The notes below the pieces were generated by a model. It did no database searches and had not been told where the DNA came from. It saw nothing but the letters and a program-made list of their open reading frames with translations. Source: Hippopus hippopus (taxonomy: Eukaryota; Mollusca; Bivalvia; Cardiida; Cardiidae). Taken from it: DNA of 64,000 nucleotides. This document shows positions 23,938 through 36,900 of the stretch, piece by piece. Position 1 is the first letter of the stretch; each line of letters opens with the position of its first letter. The stretch lies in assembly GCA_946811185.2 (NCBI GenBank), contig OX328113.1, positions 25,519,521 to 25,583,520 of the forward strand, written 5' to 3'. The translations under genes and the position numbers were made by a program.

Positions 23938-24002
23938 CACCATGTAGATCCATGATCAAACAGCACTTTTGGTTAAGGCTGATCTTGATCTACAGTATCC
24001 AA
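23938..24002 (+). repeat. MITE-3 fragment
   Basis: GTAGATCCATGATCAAACAG then CTGATCTTGATCTACAG. Confidence 0.5.
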
Positions 24003-24085
24003 GAAAGTACATTAAATCATACATAGATCTCTAATAATTAAGATAATATCATAGTACAGAGTAGCAAGACATAAAGGTAGAGTAT

Positions 24086-24316
24086 TTAACCCTTTACCAC
24101 ATAATCCAGAGTTTTAACGACCCTGAGAAAGAAAGCTTTTGAAACATTGTGGGAAAAGGAGAAAATGCTGGTAACCTGCATTTTCTTCTTTTCCCCCAGT
24201 GTTTTTTTTTTATCTTTTACAGACAAATCCCATGACTTGTGCCACATTTACTATGTCCTTTGGAAATGCTTCCATTTTGCATTTGTGTAAAATTTTGTCA
24301 TGTTGTAAAGAGTTAA
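24086..24316 (-). repeat. MITE-1 copy
   Basis: TTAACCCTTTACCACATAAT and TGTAAAGAGTTAA; palindrome with changed arm. Confidence 0.88.
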
Positions 24317-24436
24317 CAATGTATAAAGACAAAAAGTCAAAATTCATTTTGACAATTAATCAATTCAACCACTGTCATACAAAATTTGACATTTGGTACC
24401 CCTGCTGAAATCATGGTGTTAAAAGAATAAATTGCT

Positions 24437-24598
24437 TCTAAGCTCTTCACTAATCCACAAAAATTTCAAATTCCTCTGATATTAAAGCATTTGCAGGCAG
24501 CAAGCTAAATGCAGCTGTAGTAATGGCGTTTGTCTTCAAAAGAGACGAAAACATTGTGGGCAAAGCTGAATGCTGATAACCAGCATTTTCAAAAGGAG
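24437..24598 (+). repeat. MITE-1 copy, shortened
   Basis: AGCTCTTCACTAATCCAC; GCATTTGCAGGCAGC; AACATTGTGGGCAAAGC; palindrome interrupted; joins the next copy. Confidence 0.7.
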
Positions 24599-24826
24599 TT
24601 AACTCCTTACCAAACAACAACTTTTGGACTGGACCAAATTGAAAGCATTTGCAGATGACAAATTAACTGTTGCTACAATGATGTTTTCTCTCTTTGATAA
24701 TGTAGAAAACATTGTGGGAAATGGAGAAAATGCTGGTTACCAGCATTTTCTTCTTTTCCCACAATGTTTTCAAAAGGCTTTCTCTTCAAGGTCCTTAAAA
24801 GTCTTGATTGTGTGATAAAAAGTTAA
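24599..24826 (+). repeat. MITE-1 copy in the ZnT 3' UTR, abutting the stop codon
   Basis: TTAA at 24599 and 24823. The right TTAA is adjacent to the TGA stop of ZnT (24829-24827 on the minus strand). Confidence 0.9.
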
Positions 24827-24972
24827 TCAGTCAGGCAGATCTTTGCAGTGAGTACAATCCAACATGTCTTGGACATAAACCTCAATCTGTACTGTCGTGT
24901 CAAGGATTCCAAATCGTTGTTGAATCATGGCAGACGCGGTTTGTAGCATATGAAAAGTGTCTGTCTCTTGAT
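24827..24972 (-). CDS. SLC30A2-like: ZnT exon 10 (end of CTD, CxxC tail, stop)
   Basis: Acceptor ATTACAG. It encodes [20 protein letters not shown] through VQIEVY to [10 protein letters not shown] and TGA. The CxxC tail binds zinc together with the HCH motif in ZnT8. An AG 16 nt further upstream would shift the frame, so the acceptor at 24973 was chosen. The stop codon abuts a MITE-1 copy. Confidence 0.95.
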
Positions 24973-27900
24973 CTGTAATATTGACATATCACTGGAATAT
25001 GGTCCACAACACGTGAAAAGGGGCATTCGGACATTTGTGTAAAGTGTCGTCCCGGGTCAGCCTGCGCAGTCCACACAGGGTGATCCGAGACGACACTGTC
25101 CGATCGTGTGTGATTTTCTGTTTCATCCAAGTCTACCGTACAACAAAATCTAATGTTGATGTAAAGTGTTGTCTCGGATTAGCCTGAGCGGACTGCAACA
25201 CTTTCTGATCATGTGTGATTTTCTGTTTCACGCAGGACAAAATCTAATGTTGATGTAAAGTGTCGAAAAATGTCGTCTCGGATTAGCCTTTTGCAATGAA
25301 TTTTATCAGAATGTGTTTTATATCTGTCTAACTCTTATCTATTTTTGAAAAATGAATTTAATTTCAAGAGAAGGATACTCTAGAAACTGTCTTTTGACAT
25401 GTAAACAGGTCGGGGAGTCTACTGTATAGTCTTGGAGAGGAATAAAAGTATGTTATAGATCTATATGAGCTATATGTTTTCTATCTATTCGAAAATTGTC
25501 CTGCCTATTTGTTGAAAATCACTCTACTTTTTAGATTGAGGAGTGAAAATCCCCCCTAATTTCAATTTCTAGAATAGACACTGAATATGATGTACTGTAA
25601 AACTCAAAATGTTCCAAAATGTGGAAATATTCGCCATTTTCGCGTCTTGATAGAAATCGCAAAGATATCCTCCAGTGTAAATTTAGGTTACATTTAGGTA
25701 TGTTTAACATGGACACTGGGTCAAGTGGGAACTTGACTATGACCCTTGTCAACATCTATAAGTGTGTTTTTTCATCAATGTCGACCAAAATACCAGTCTA
25801 GTGGTGTGTAATATTGCCAATTAAACGTTTCATTGAAGAAAAAAATCGAGATTTATTAAATTGATTAATAAGATAGTTTTGCAACGCACAGTTAGAGTAA
25901 AAACTTTGGAATTCTGTCTTTAACTCTCGCAGAAATTAAAAGACGCATAAGGTCAGTATTTGTTCATTCGCAAAATTTTAGACCTGCAATAATGTCCACT
26001 TTTACAGTATTTTGCAAATGGCATAAGATTTTTATTTCCACTTTATAGTGGTTCAAGGATGCAGATGACAACTAAAACCTGACTAAATATTCAAACTTGC
26101 AACTTACTGACAGCAAGGTGTACTGACAGCGCCCATTTATCCATGGACAAGGACCAGATCCTCAGATCATGTATATCTTTAACCTCTGGTAACTCTTTCA
26201 AACAGTGATAGATGGCTTTGAAGTCTGCACCTCTAGGAGTTCCTGTATATTACCAAACAACAAAATATTGGACTTGTCCACATAGACAACATTTGCAGAT
26301 GATAAAAACATTTAACTCTTCAACACACAATCCCGACTTTTAACGACCCTGAGAAAGAAACCTTTTAAAAACATTGTGGGAAATGGAGAAAATGCTGGTA
26401 ACCATTTTCTTCTTTTTCCACAATGTATTCTACCCTTCCCAAAACAAATTTCAATTTTTGAGTCACTGTTATTTTGTTGTCTGCAAATGCATTCAATTTG
26501 GAAAACATTTTGTTGTTTGGTAAAGAGGTAAAGTATGTCACAAATGATTATGTCTGTCTTTGAAAGGGTAGAAAACATTGTGGGAAAAGGAGAAAATGTT
26601 GGTTCCTGAATGTAGTCTGTTATGGGAGACCACTCCTTCATGCATGGCTTCATCCCAATTTAAATACAATACCTAACAACTGCATTAGAGAGAATTCTCT
26701 TTAGCTCAGTGGTTATGGTGTTGGCCTTTCGTCCGGGCGTTCTAGGTTCGAATCCTGCCCGGTCCCTGTATTTCTGCCATGCATTTGTTCATTTGTTTCT
26801 TTGTTATAGACTTTGTTCATAAGAAGTCAAATTGACTCTTTACCAATCAAAATATTGGTTTAGCAGGAAAAGGAGATAATGTTGCTGACTAACTTTTTTT
26901 CTTTTTCTTACTAGTATCCTTACACCACTGATAAAAGGCCCTTTATACCAGGGTCATCAGGGTTAAACTTAGTTGCAGTTATTGAATTACAAATGAGTCA
27001 TGCTCTGTAAAAAGGGAGCTTAATGCATCTGCAAGTCCACGCAGGCTGACACTGGTGGAAACTTTTTGCTATCTGTCAATTTACTGTATGTCCAAGGACC
27101 ACTTTTCCTTAAAATTCAGTCAACCGTTAGACTAAATAAATTTTATGGATCCATAATTATGTGATGACTTGCTTGGTATAATGCATCGTGGACATGCATT
27201 TAGCCCCCTTTTGTCAGAGCATGGCTCAAATAAATTTTGATTTTTCAAACATACAATAACCCGAGTATACTGATTTATTTCAATATACTTAATAACTTAT
27301 ATCATTTCTTTTTAACTCTATAACACACAACAAAATGTTAGATTTGTCCTGATTGAATGCACTTGCAGACAACAAATTATGTGACTCAAATAATGGAATT
27401 TGTCTCTGAAAGGGTAGAATACATCGTAGACAAAGGAGGAAATGCTGGTTACCAGCATTTCTCTTTTTTCTACGATGTTTTCTAAAGCTCCTTTACCAAG
27501 TGTCCTTTAAACACAGGATTGTTTGGTAAAGGGTTAAGCAAGCAATATTTTAAAGAAAATATTCTAAATTACTTGGTTCTGTGTATTAATCAAAGGTCCT
27601 ATAACTGCCAAAAGTAAACAAAGGGATGGTAAAATGCATATAAATTTAAATCATGCCATTTAAAAGTATCGAAATTATTGTTGAGTTGACAATCTGTTAC
27701 TGTACAGTTGGTCCAAGTAATAGTTGCTGGCAAAAAAATTAATTTTCAAATCCAGCAAAAAGTAAACAAAAGACAGAGTGGCCTGGCAACTTTAAACCTA
27801 ACCTTTAGATTTCATTTTTCCACCAGCAATAATTGATTGTCAACTTCACAATGATTTACATACTTTCAAAAAGTACAATTTAAATTTAAATGTATTTTAA

Positions 27901-30900
27901 CATCTGCATTGTTTACTTTTGGCAGCCAGAAGGCCTTTAAAGTGTTAATATTTGGAGAAGTACATGAATTTCTCGTCTTTGAGATTTAGTGATTAATTGT
28001 GTTTTAGGCCACTTTCAACTTTTTTCAGTTACATCACAGCCACATTTCCCCTCTTCATGTGTGCCCTGGCTTTCACTAGTACCAGTAAATGGCTTCCAGG
28101 GAAAACCCAGCACCTCTCGTGAAGATAGAACCCAGATCACCAACTATTCTTAGTTTCATTATTGCTCTTATTCCAGATTTAGATAGTAACAAAACTTCTG
28201 ACTGTCTCAGCCATTTGGTTTAGCCAATCAGAAATTGTATTACATTCAAATTTTCAAAGTTCTTGAAAATAAGACTAAAACTATTCTCAAGAATGGTTAG
28301 TGAATATGGATCCAGGTTTCCAATCCTACACCTCCACTAAGCCATGCAGGACCCCTAACTAGTCCAGAACTCAACTACTTTGTAAGATTATTCAGACAGT
28401 AACAAATTTGGCATTTAATTATGACAAAACATGTTAGTTACCTTCCATTAATACAACAAGAATATCTCTCATGATGGACAGGGTTGTCACAACAACAATC
28501 AATGAAAACAGGAATGTACAAATAGGATCAGCTAACTTCCATTCTGGCTACAATAATAGTAAAAGAGAGAAAGAGTCTTGTAAACTTCCATTCTGGCTAT
28601 GATAAAAGAGAGAACAGTCTTGTGAGAGTAGAAATGAACAAAGCATGCGCTTATATAATCGGGACCCTGAAGTAGTTGGGAACTCGATAAATTGCATTAT
28701 AAGAATGAATAATCATGTAACAAGTCTAAAATAAACATTTGCACACAATAAGCAACTGCTCCCGGTTCTAAAATATTCTCCATACCTTTTCTTCAAATAT
28801 TTGTCCATTGTGCTACTTCTTACAGTATCCTGTATGCTTGAAAAAAGCCTGTATTAACAGTTGCCTGAATGCTTGAAAAAAGACTGTCAATAGCTGCCTG
28901 TATGTATATATGCATGCAAAAGGGCTTTACTAATAATCGCCTGTATGCTTCAAAAAGGACTGTATTAACAGCTGCCTGTATGCTTGAAAAAAGCCCATAT
29001 AAACAGTTGCCTGTATATATGTATGTATGTATGAAAAAAGACTGTATTAAAAATAGCTTGTATGCTTGAAAAAATCCTGTACTGCCTGTATGCTTGATAA
29101 AAGCCTGTATTGCCTGTATGCTTGAAAAGAGCCAGTATTAACAGTTGCCTGTTCACTAGATAAAAGCCAGTATTAACAAGTGCCTGTATGGTTGAAAAAA
29201 GCCTGTATTGCCTGTATGCCTGATAATAACCTATATTGCCTGTAAACTTGCTAATAGCCTGAATTGCCTGTAGACTTGATAAAAGCCTGTATTATCAGTT
29301 GCCTGTATGCTTGATAAAAGCCTGTATTGCTTGTATGCTTGATATAAGCCGGTATTAACAGTTGCATGTATGCTTGATAAAAGCATGTATTGTCTATATG
29401 CTTGAAAAAAAAAACCTGTACGTTTGATCAAAGCCTGTATTGCCTGTATGCCTGATAAAAGTTTGTATTGCCTGTATGCTTGAAAAAAAGCCTGCATTGC
29501 ATGTATGCTTGATAAAAGCCTGTATTGCCTATATGCTTGCAAAAAGCCAGTATTAACAGTTTCCTGTTAAAAAAGCTACTGTATGCTTGATAAATACCTG
29601 TATTGCCTTTTTGCTTGCTCAAAGCCAGTATTAACAGTTGCCTGTATACTCAATACAAGATTGTAATGTCTTTATGCTTGAAAAAGCCTGTATTAACAGC
29701 TGCCTGTATGCTTGAAAAAAGCCTTTTTAACAGTAGCATGTATGCTTGATAAAAGCCTGTATGCTTGCGAAAAGCCAGTATTAATGGTTGTCTGTTAAAA
29801 GTATTGCCCGTATGCCTGAATTGTGCCAGTATTAAAAGTTGCCTGTATGCTTGATAAAAGCCAGTATTAACAGTTGCCTAAATGCTTGATAAAAGCTTGC
29901 ATTGCCTGTATGCTTGATAAAAGCTTGTATTAACAGATGCCTAAATGCTTGAAAAAAAGCCTGTATTGCCTGTATGCTTTATATAAGCCATTATTAACAG
30001 TTGCCTGTATGCTTGAAAAAAAAAAAAACTGTATTGCCTGTATGCTTTATATAAGCCAGTATTAACAGTTGCCTGTATGCTTGACAGTCCTCCATCCAGG
30101 GTAAAAAAAGGGCAGGGTGCTGGGACTGAGAAGGGCACTTTGAGGCACAATGCGCCAAGGGGAGATAAGAGTGAGAGAGGATGTCGCCCTCTCACGTGGG
30201 GGGGGGGGGATTTGATAAATGTTGACCTTATTGACAGTCTCTCCTGCAATTTCTTGTATAAAATAAGGGATTTTTACAACAGAAATAATTCTGTTATAGT
30301 GGCTTATATGGACCTTCCAGCTTCATCTTAACAAGAAACTATTTTCCATTTTGAGTAGTTTATCTAAGTCCAGGAGCAATACAAGTAGTTCATATCAAAA
30401 TCCTCATTTAACTCTTAACAGCTTTACCAGATAACAGACTTGCCCAATTTGAAAGCCATTGCTGAACATAAATAGTTACCAGCACCTTCTCCTTTGCACA
30501 CAAAGTTTGCTAAAGCGTCATGTCATTCAACTACAGACTTGATACCCATACAGTACATGTTTTCATTTTTATCAGTGCTTTGCAAGACAAATAAGCAACA
30601 AAAACTAATGAATATAATCTTTCAACCCTAAGGGTTTTCTTTCTTTTGTTGCAATGTAAATGTGTCTTTCATTTTTCTGAGAAAAAAAAAAAGAGAGATT
30701 TAAGCTTCTTCTTCATTTTTTATGCACTTAGTAAGCAAATCTCCTCTTAAAATTCATTGTTGAAGTTGGAAAGATAGTTTGAAGTGTCTCTGATTGGGTT
30801 GACGTGAAACTGACATTTGTTATGTCATGGGTTTTCGTGTTTTTTGCATCAATCCTTTTTCCATGTATTTTAATTTTTGGAGAGTCATTTCTGGACTTTT

Positions 30901-33900
30901 TGACATACATTCTACAAAATGTAAATCAGCAATATACTGTGGTATTCCTCTTTGTCTACTAAATGAATGCACCATTTTCCGAATTAACAAGTTTAATTCG
31001 CTGACTCATCAATTCTACCTGAGGGTTAACATATCTTTTATCAGCTATTTTTGAATTCAGGAGTAAATCGAAGAATAAATAACTTTGCTTATGAACAGAA
31101 AACACTACATAAAGGGTAATTTTACCAATCATGCAGACTAGATTGATTCAACTCTAAACATGTAACTTGATACGGGAAAATAAGCACAATCTTCGTGGAC
31201 GTAGACCAAGTCTGTTTATTTACTACGACATTAACAATAAATTGTGATTGATAACAAACTGAAAAAAAATAATGATTTAATCTTCGGAGACAGCCTCCAA
31301 TATAGTTTAATAAGAACAGCTATTGCAAAGATATGATAATCTGTTTAACAGAACATAAAAGACAATGATGGATAATTGCCTCTATTGTCCTCAGCACTTG
31401 TGTACTTTGACAGACTTGTAATATACAGTCGGGGTCGGCCTTTTCACACTTCACGGCCTGCAGGGGATTAGTGACAAGCTGTAAATTGGATTGTATATTT
31501 GGAGGTAGATACCCATGAGGTCTTAAACAGACTCTTGGCATAATTTATATTACACTTTACAATACTGAACTTAGGGTATTCCAGGGTGCTCATTTAAAAC
31601 AAGGTGTCCAGAAAAAGGGCAGGGCACCCAGAAAAAGGGCATGGCGTCTAGATGAAGGGGCAGGGCACCGCGCCCTTATATTCCCTGCTAGCTGGAGCAC
31701 TGCTTGATAAAAGACTGTATTGCCTGTATATTTGATCAAAGCCTGTATTGCCTGTAGACTTGATAAAAGCCTGTATTGCCTGTAGACTTGATAAAAGCCT
31801 GTATTGCCTGTAGACTTGAAAAAAGCCTGTATTGCCTGCATGTTTGATCAAAGCCTGTATTGCCTGTTTATTTGATCAAAGCCTGTATTGCCTGCTTGTT
31901 TGATCAAAGCCTGTATTGCATGTATGTTTGATCAAAGCCTGTATCGCCTGTATGTTTGATCAAAGCCTGTATCGCCTGTATGTTTGATCAAAGCCTGTAT
32001 TGCCTGTATGCTTTTAAAAGCCTGAACTGCATGTATGTTAAATAAAAGTGTGTATACTTGATAAAACCCAGTATTAACAGTTGCCTGTAATCTCAATGCT
32101 TGAAAAAAGCCTGTATTGCCTGTATGCTTTATATAAGTCAGTATTAACAGTTGCCTGTATGCTTAATATAAGCCTGTTTTTCCTGTATGCTTGATAAAAG
32201 CCTGCACTGCCTGTATGCTTGATAAAAGCCTATACTAATGGTTGCCTGTATGCTTGATAAAAGCCTGTATTAATAGTTGCCTATTTGCTTGATAAGAACC
32301 CATATTAACAGTAGCCTGTATGCTTAATAAAAACTTGTATTGCCTGTATGCTTGATATATGCCTGTATTAACAGTTGCATGTACATTTTATAAAAGCCTG
32401 TATTGCCTGTATGTTTGAAAAAAGCCTGCATTGCCTGTATGCTTTAAAAATAGCCAGTATTAATAGTTGCTGGTATGCTTAATAAAAGCCTGTATTGGCT
32501 GTATGCTCGAAAAGGCCTGTAGTAACAGTTGCCTCCATGCTTGATAAAAGCCTGTATGCTTGCAAAAAGCCAGTGTTGACAGCTGTCTGTTAAAAAAGCT
32601 AGTGTTATCAGTTAACTGTATGTTGAAAAAAGCCTGTATTGCCTCTAAGCTTGAAAAAGCCTGTATTAAAAGCTGCCTGTATGCGTGATAAAAACCAGAA
32701 TTAACAGTTGCCTGTATGCTAGAAAAAGCCTGTATAGCGTGTTTACTTGGAAAAAAGCATCAGTATTGCCTGTATGCTTGATAAAAGCAGGTGGAGTTTT
32801 GACTCCAGAGCTGTTTTCCTAACCTCTATATTAAGAAAATAACATAATTTCTTAAAAGCTAAACAGTTTGGTTAAGACAATCAAAACCTGAATTACTTTA
32901 ATATTTGTCAATTCTTGAGGATAATACATAAGAATGTTATTAAGAGTTAAAGGTGAACATTGAACAAGGAATTGATAATAATTATTTATAATCAATAGGT
33001 CTTGTGGTTCTATAAAAATTTTCAAATTTGTTTCCGGAGGTTATGAGTTAATATCAGAGAAACATACCTAAAAGTGATGATGATGATGATGATGATGATG
33101 AAGACAAAGACAAAGAAGAAGAATAGGAAGAGGATAGAGGGAGAAGAGAAAGAAGGTAAAGAAAAAGAGAAAGAAGAAGAAGAAGAAGTTGAAGAAGAAA
33201 ATGATGATGATGATGATGTTGATTAAGCATACCTTATAGTATATTATAAAGGCTGCGACTAGTACCCCAATACTCTGTAAGAGATCGCCGACAGTGTGGA
33301 TAAATGCCGCTTTCATGTTTATGTTGGATGTATGAGAGTGTCCACTGGAAGAACTGGACGAATAACTCACTGTGGAAACAAAACAGATCATGGAAAGTAG
33401 AAAGTGGTTTAAACCTTTACCAACTCCGACATAAACAATATGTAGCAAAGATGAGGGACACATGTGTCACTGCATGTTTATCACGGCTTAACAAGCAGGC
33501 ATATATAATTAAAGAAAAGCATGATAATGATGTTAATTCACTTATTTAGTGTAAAATGGCAGGTTTTGAAAAGACCTGCTACCCTTACAGACAAATAAAT
33601 GCCGTATCATGCGGAAATAATTAAAAAAAAATAACTGACATGAAAAATGGACTGCTGTTAAAAAAAAAAAACGTGAAAGCCCATGACACAACAAAATATC
33701 AATTTGATAATGTCTGATCAGAGGCACTTCAGACTGTCTTTTCAGCTTTGAAAGTGAATTTAAGCAGTAAATATACATTAATATCTATATGAAACAGTAA
33801 GTGGAAGCTAAAATCTCTGTCTAAAACTGAGGTAAAAACTTTGGGGAATTCATGAAATGAAAATATTGAAAGTTGTAGCATGGGGTAGGGTGGAGTTAGG

Positions 33901-36900
33901 TCTTCTTCTCTTCCAGTGAAAGCACTGGACCAAGTGTTGAAGTAGAAGGTACAGGGCATTCATACAAAGGAAGAAGACTACATTAATAGAACCCTTTAAT
34001 GGATGTGACATTTATTATTTATCCGAAAACAAAAGTAAATGATACATTAACCCTTTAACACACAATGGAAATCTCCATGAAATTTATTCTGCCTTTTTTC
34101 AATTAAAGGGTAAACATGCCCCCCTTTTACTGAAGGCACCAGAGGACCCCCCCCCCCCTTTTTTTTTTTTTGAAAATTTCTAAATGCAACACTGCTTGCC
34201 ATAGTGCAGAAATATAGTATAAACAATCAATCACTAATTTTTGTTGTAGAAAAACATCAGCAGAAAGGTAAAAAAACAACAACTATTGTAATAGTATTGC
34301 GATAGTTTCAGGACTACTGAGATACTATTGCGATAGGGATTTTACTATCACGATACTATCGTGATAGCTTTTTTGGCTGCAATAGTTACCCCTACCCTTT
34401 AACTCTTTACCACAAAATCCCGAATTGAAACTACCATAGAAGAGAAGATTTTTGAAAACATTGTGGAAAATGTGAATAGTATGGCTTTTGAAAACATTGA
34501 GGGAAAAGAAGAAATTGCCAGTAACCAGCATTTTCTTCTTTATCCACGATGTGTTCTATCCAATCAAAGATAGAAATTATCATTTGAGCTACAATTAATT
34601 CGTCATCTGCAAATGCTTTCAATTTGGTCCAGTCCAAATTTTTGTTGTTGGTAACGAGTTACTAAGTTTAACGACCTTTACCCGAGTTTAGCGACCTTGA
34701 AGAATAAAACTTATGAAAACACAATCCCAAGTTTTAACTATCTTAAAAGAGAAGATTTTTGAAAACATTGTGGAAAATGTGAATAATATGGCTTTTGAAA
34801 ACACTGAAGGTAAAGAAGAAAATCCTGGTAGTTAGCATTTTCTCCCATTCCCACACTGTTTTCTACCCTATCAAAGACAGAAATCATCATTTGAGCTACA
34901 TTTAATTTGTTGTCTGCAAATGCTTTCAATTCGGTCCAGTCCAAAAATTTTGCCATTTGGTAGAGAGTTAACCCTTTACCACACAATCCCAAATTTAACA
35001 ACCTTGAAGAATAAAACTTATGAAAACACTGTGGGAATAGGAGAAAATGCTGGTATCCAGCATTTTCTCCTTTTCCCACAATGTTTTCTACTCTTTCAAA
35101 CACAATTCCCATAACTGTAGCCACATTTAATGTTGTCTGCAAATGCTTTCAATTTGAATTTTGTCATTCACTAAAGAATTAAAGGCTAAAACTAACCTGA
35201 CGTTTCAGAAAAGGATCCGTATCTCCTTTCCTCAGAGTCTGCTTTTGTTAACCTGACCTTTTCAAGGTCATTGCTGAAGTTTTCATGGTTACTATCACCA
35301 TGGTTGTTGCCATGGGAATGACCATGATGGCCAGGGTGTAAAGTAAGCCCCATGCTGGAAAAGACAACCAGGAAAAATTATTTTCATCCATAAGTAGCCT
35401 GTCTTTCTAGCCTGAGGAAATAGGTCTGATAATCAGTAATTTATTACATAGAGTAGGTCCCTCTTTATTCCAAACAAATAGGGCAGGGTCCATATTTACC
35501 AACCATTCTCTAGAACATTCTTAGTCTGATTCTGCATTTAGAAAGTAACACAACTTCTGATTAGCTAAATCATTTGGTTTAGCCAGTGTTGTGTTACTTT
35601 CAGACTTGGAATAAGACTAAGAATTTACGAATCATAATGTGTAAAGTTAGAGTACCAAGTAAATTTGCAGTCAGTAAATCATTTTATTTCAAGCTTTTAG
35701 GTAATTTAGTGGGAAATAATGGTGTATTATAAGGTTTGATAATTCATGGTTACGACCAGTGAAACTAACCGTAAATATTTCAGTAACTCTTGAAGGCGGA
35801 AAAAGTAATTCCCATTCACAAGTTACCTAAGTAAACAGTGTGTGCTACTGAACCAGATGAAAACAAGACGTAATTTACATGCATTTACCCTACATTTCTC
35901 ATGCTTTACGTTATACTGTAATGCGTTCTTATGTGGGGGGGGAAGTATGCCACCAGAATTACCGAAAACAACTGTACTGGATTTTTATGATGCTCCCAAC
36001 AAAAAAGGTGTTAGAAGCATGAAATAAGTTGATTTTGTTTTTTTTTTTTTAATGAAAGAACAAAATTTATTTCATCTCGTGAACATTACCGGTAGTATTT
36101 TCACTTGTGGCTTCACCACTCATGAAAATATTACCGATGATGTTCACTCAAAGAAATAAATTTCCATCCTTTATCGAAAAAAAAAAAATCTTTTCATAAA
36201 GTCATTATGATCATTTCTACCTTGTCTGTTTCATGACTCCTCAATACAATGGTAACATGACAAAGTCATTATGCCATATCAGCAATAGAAAAGGAACAGT
36301 TACTGTCTTGGCGAGCACAGTCGCAATGAAATAAACAGAGAAAGGTGTGCCAATGTGGGACTCCAACCCACGACCCGCGGAACACTAGTACCCAAGCTCT
36401 ACCAGCTGAGCTAGCCGGGCATCTGGTCATGAGTCTACCCAACGTCAATTACAACACTCCTCCACCTCTTGATTTTCTGGAAGTAATCAACTCCCCCCTC
36501 CAGTCCCTATGGACCGCCGGTGCCGTTAACCTACACTCACCAATTGACCTCTCCACCAATGAAGTAAATCAAGGGAGAAAGGTGTGCCCAACAACGGACT
36601 CATATCTACGATCCCCAGAACACTAGTGCCCCAGCTCTACCAACTGAACTAGCCAGGCATCTGGTCGAGAGTCTACCCAACGTCAATTACAATAGCAACA
36701 AATAGCAAATGAGATAAGCCAAACAAATACATTGAAAGCACCTAGCAGGGACACCCGATGTCCACAAACACATCCGTCATTTATCGCTTTACCTGACGCC
36801 AAAATTTTACCCTTGTCCAAATTGGAAGTATTTTCAAAAGACAAATTAAATGTTATTAAAAGCATGAAATTTGTCTTTCATATTTTAGATAAAGCATTGT

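Noticed and set aside
24973..24988. Alternative acceptor (TTCCAG) for ZnT exon 10
   Set aside because: Splicing there from exon 9 puts the conserved CTD out of frame.
26697..26766. tRNA gene candidate on the plus strand
   Set aside because: A and B boxes are good but the 3' CCCGGTCC strand has no 5' partner, and similar heads occur in SINEs.
29231..29542. 103-codon frame rich in QAYRQY repeats
   Set aside because: Translation of the minisatellite; no start context, domain or conservation argument.
28829..32795. Regular short repeats, considered as a CRISPR array
   Set aside because: Units are contiguous variants without unique spacers, in an intron of an animal gene; minisatellite.
33068..33463. 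131-codon minus-strand frame over exon 7
   Set aside because: It is exon 7 read through the donor into (GAT)n/(GAA)n repeats; the His and Phe runs are simple-repeat translation.
34738..35142. 134-codon minus-strand frame
   Set aside because: Runs through two MITE-1 copies; the same peptide pieces recur wherever MITE-1 lies.
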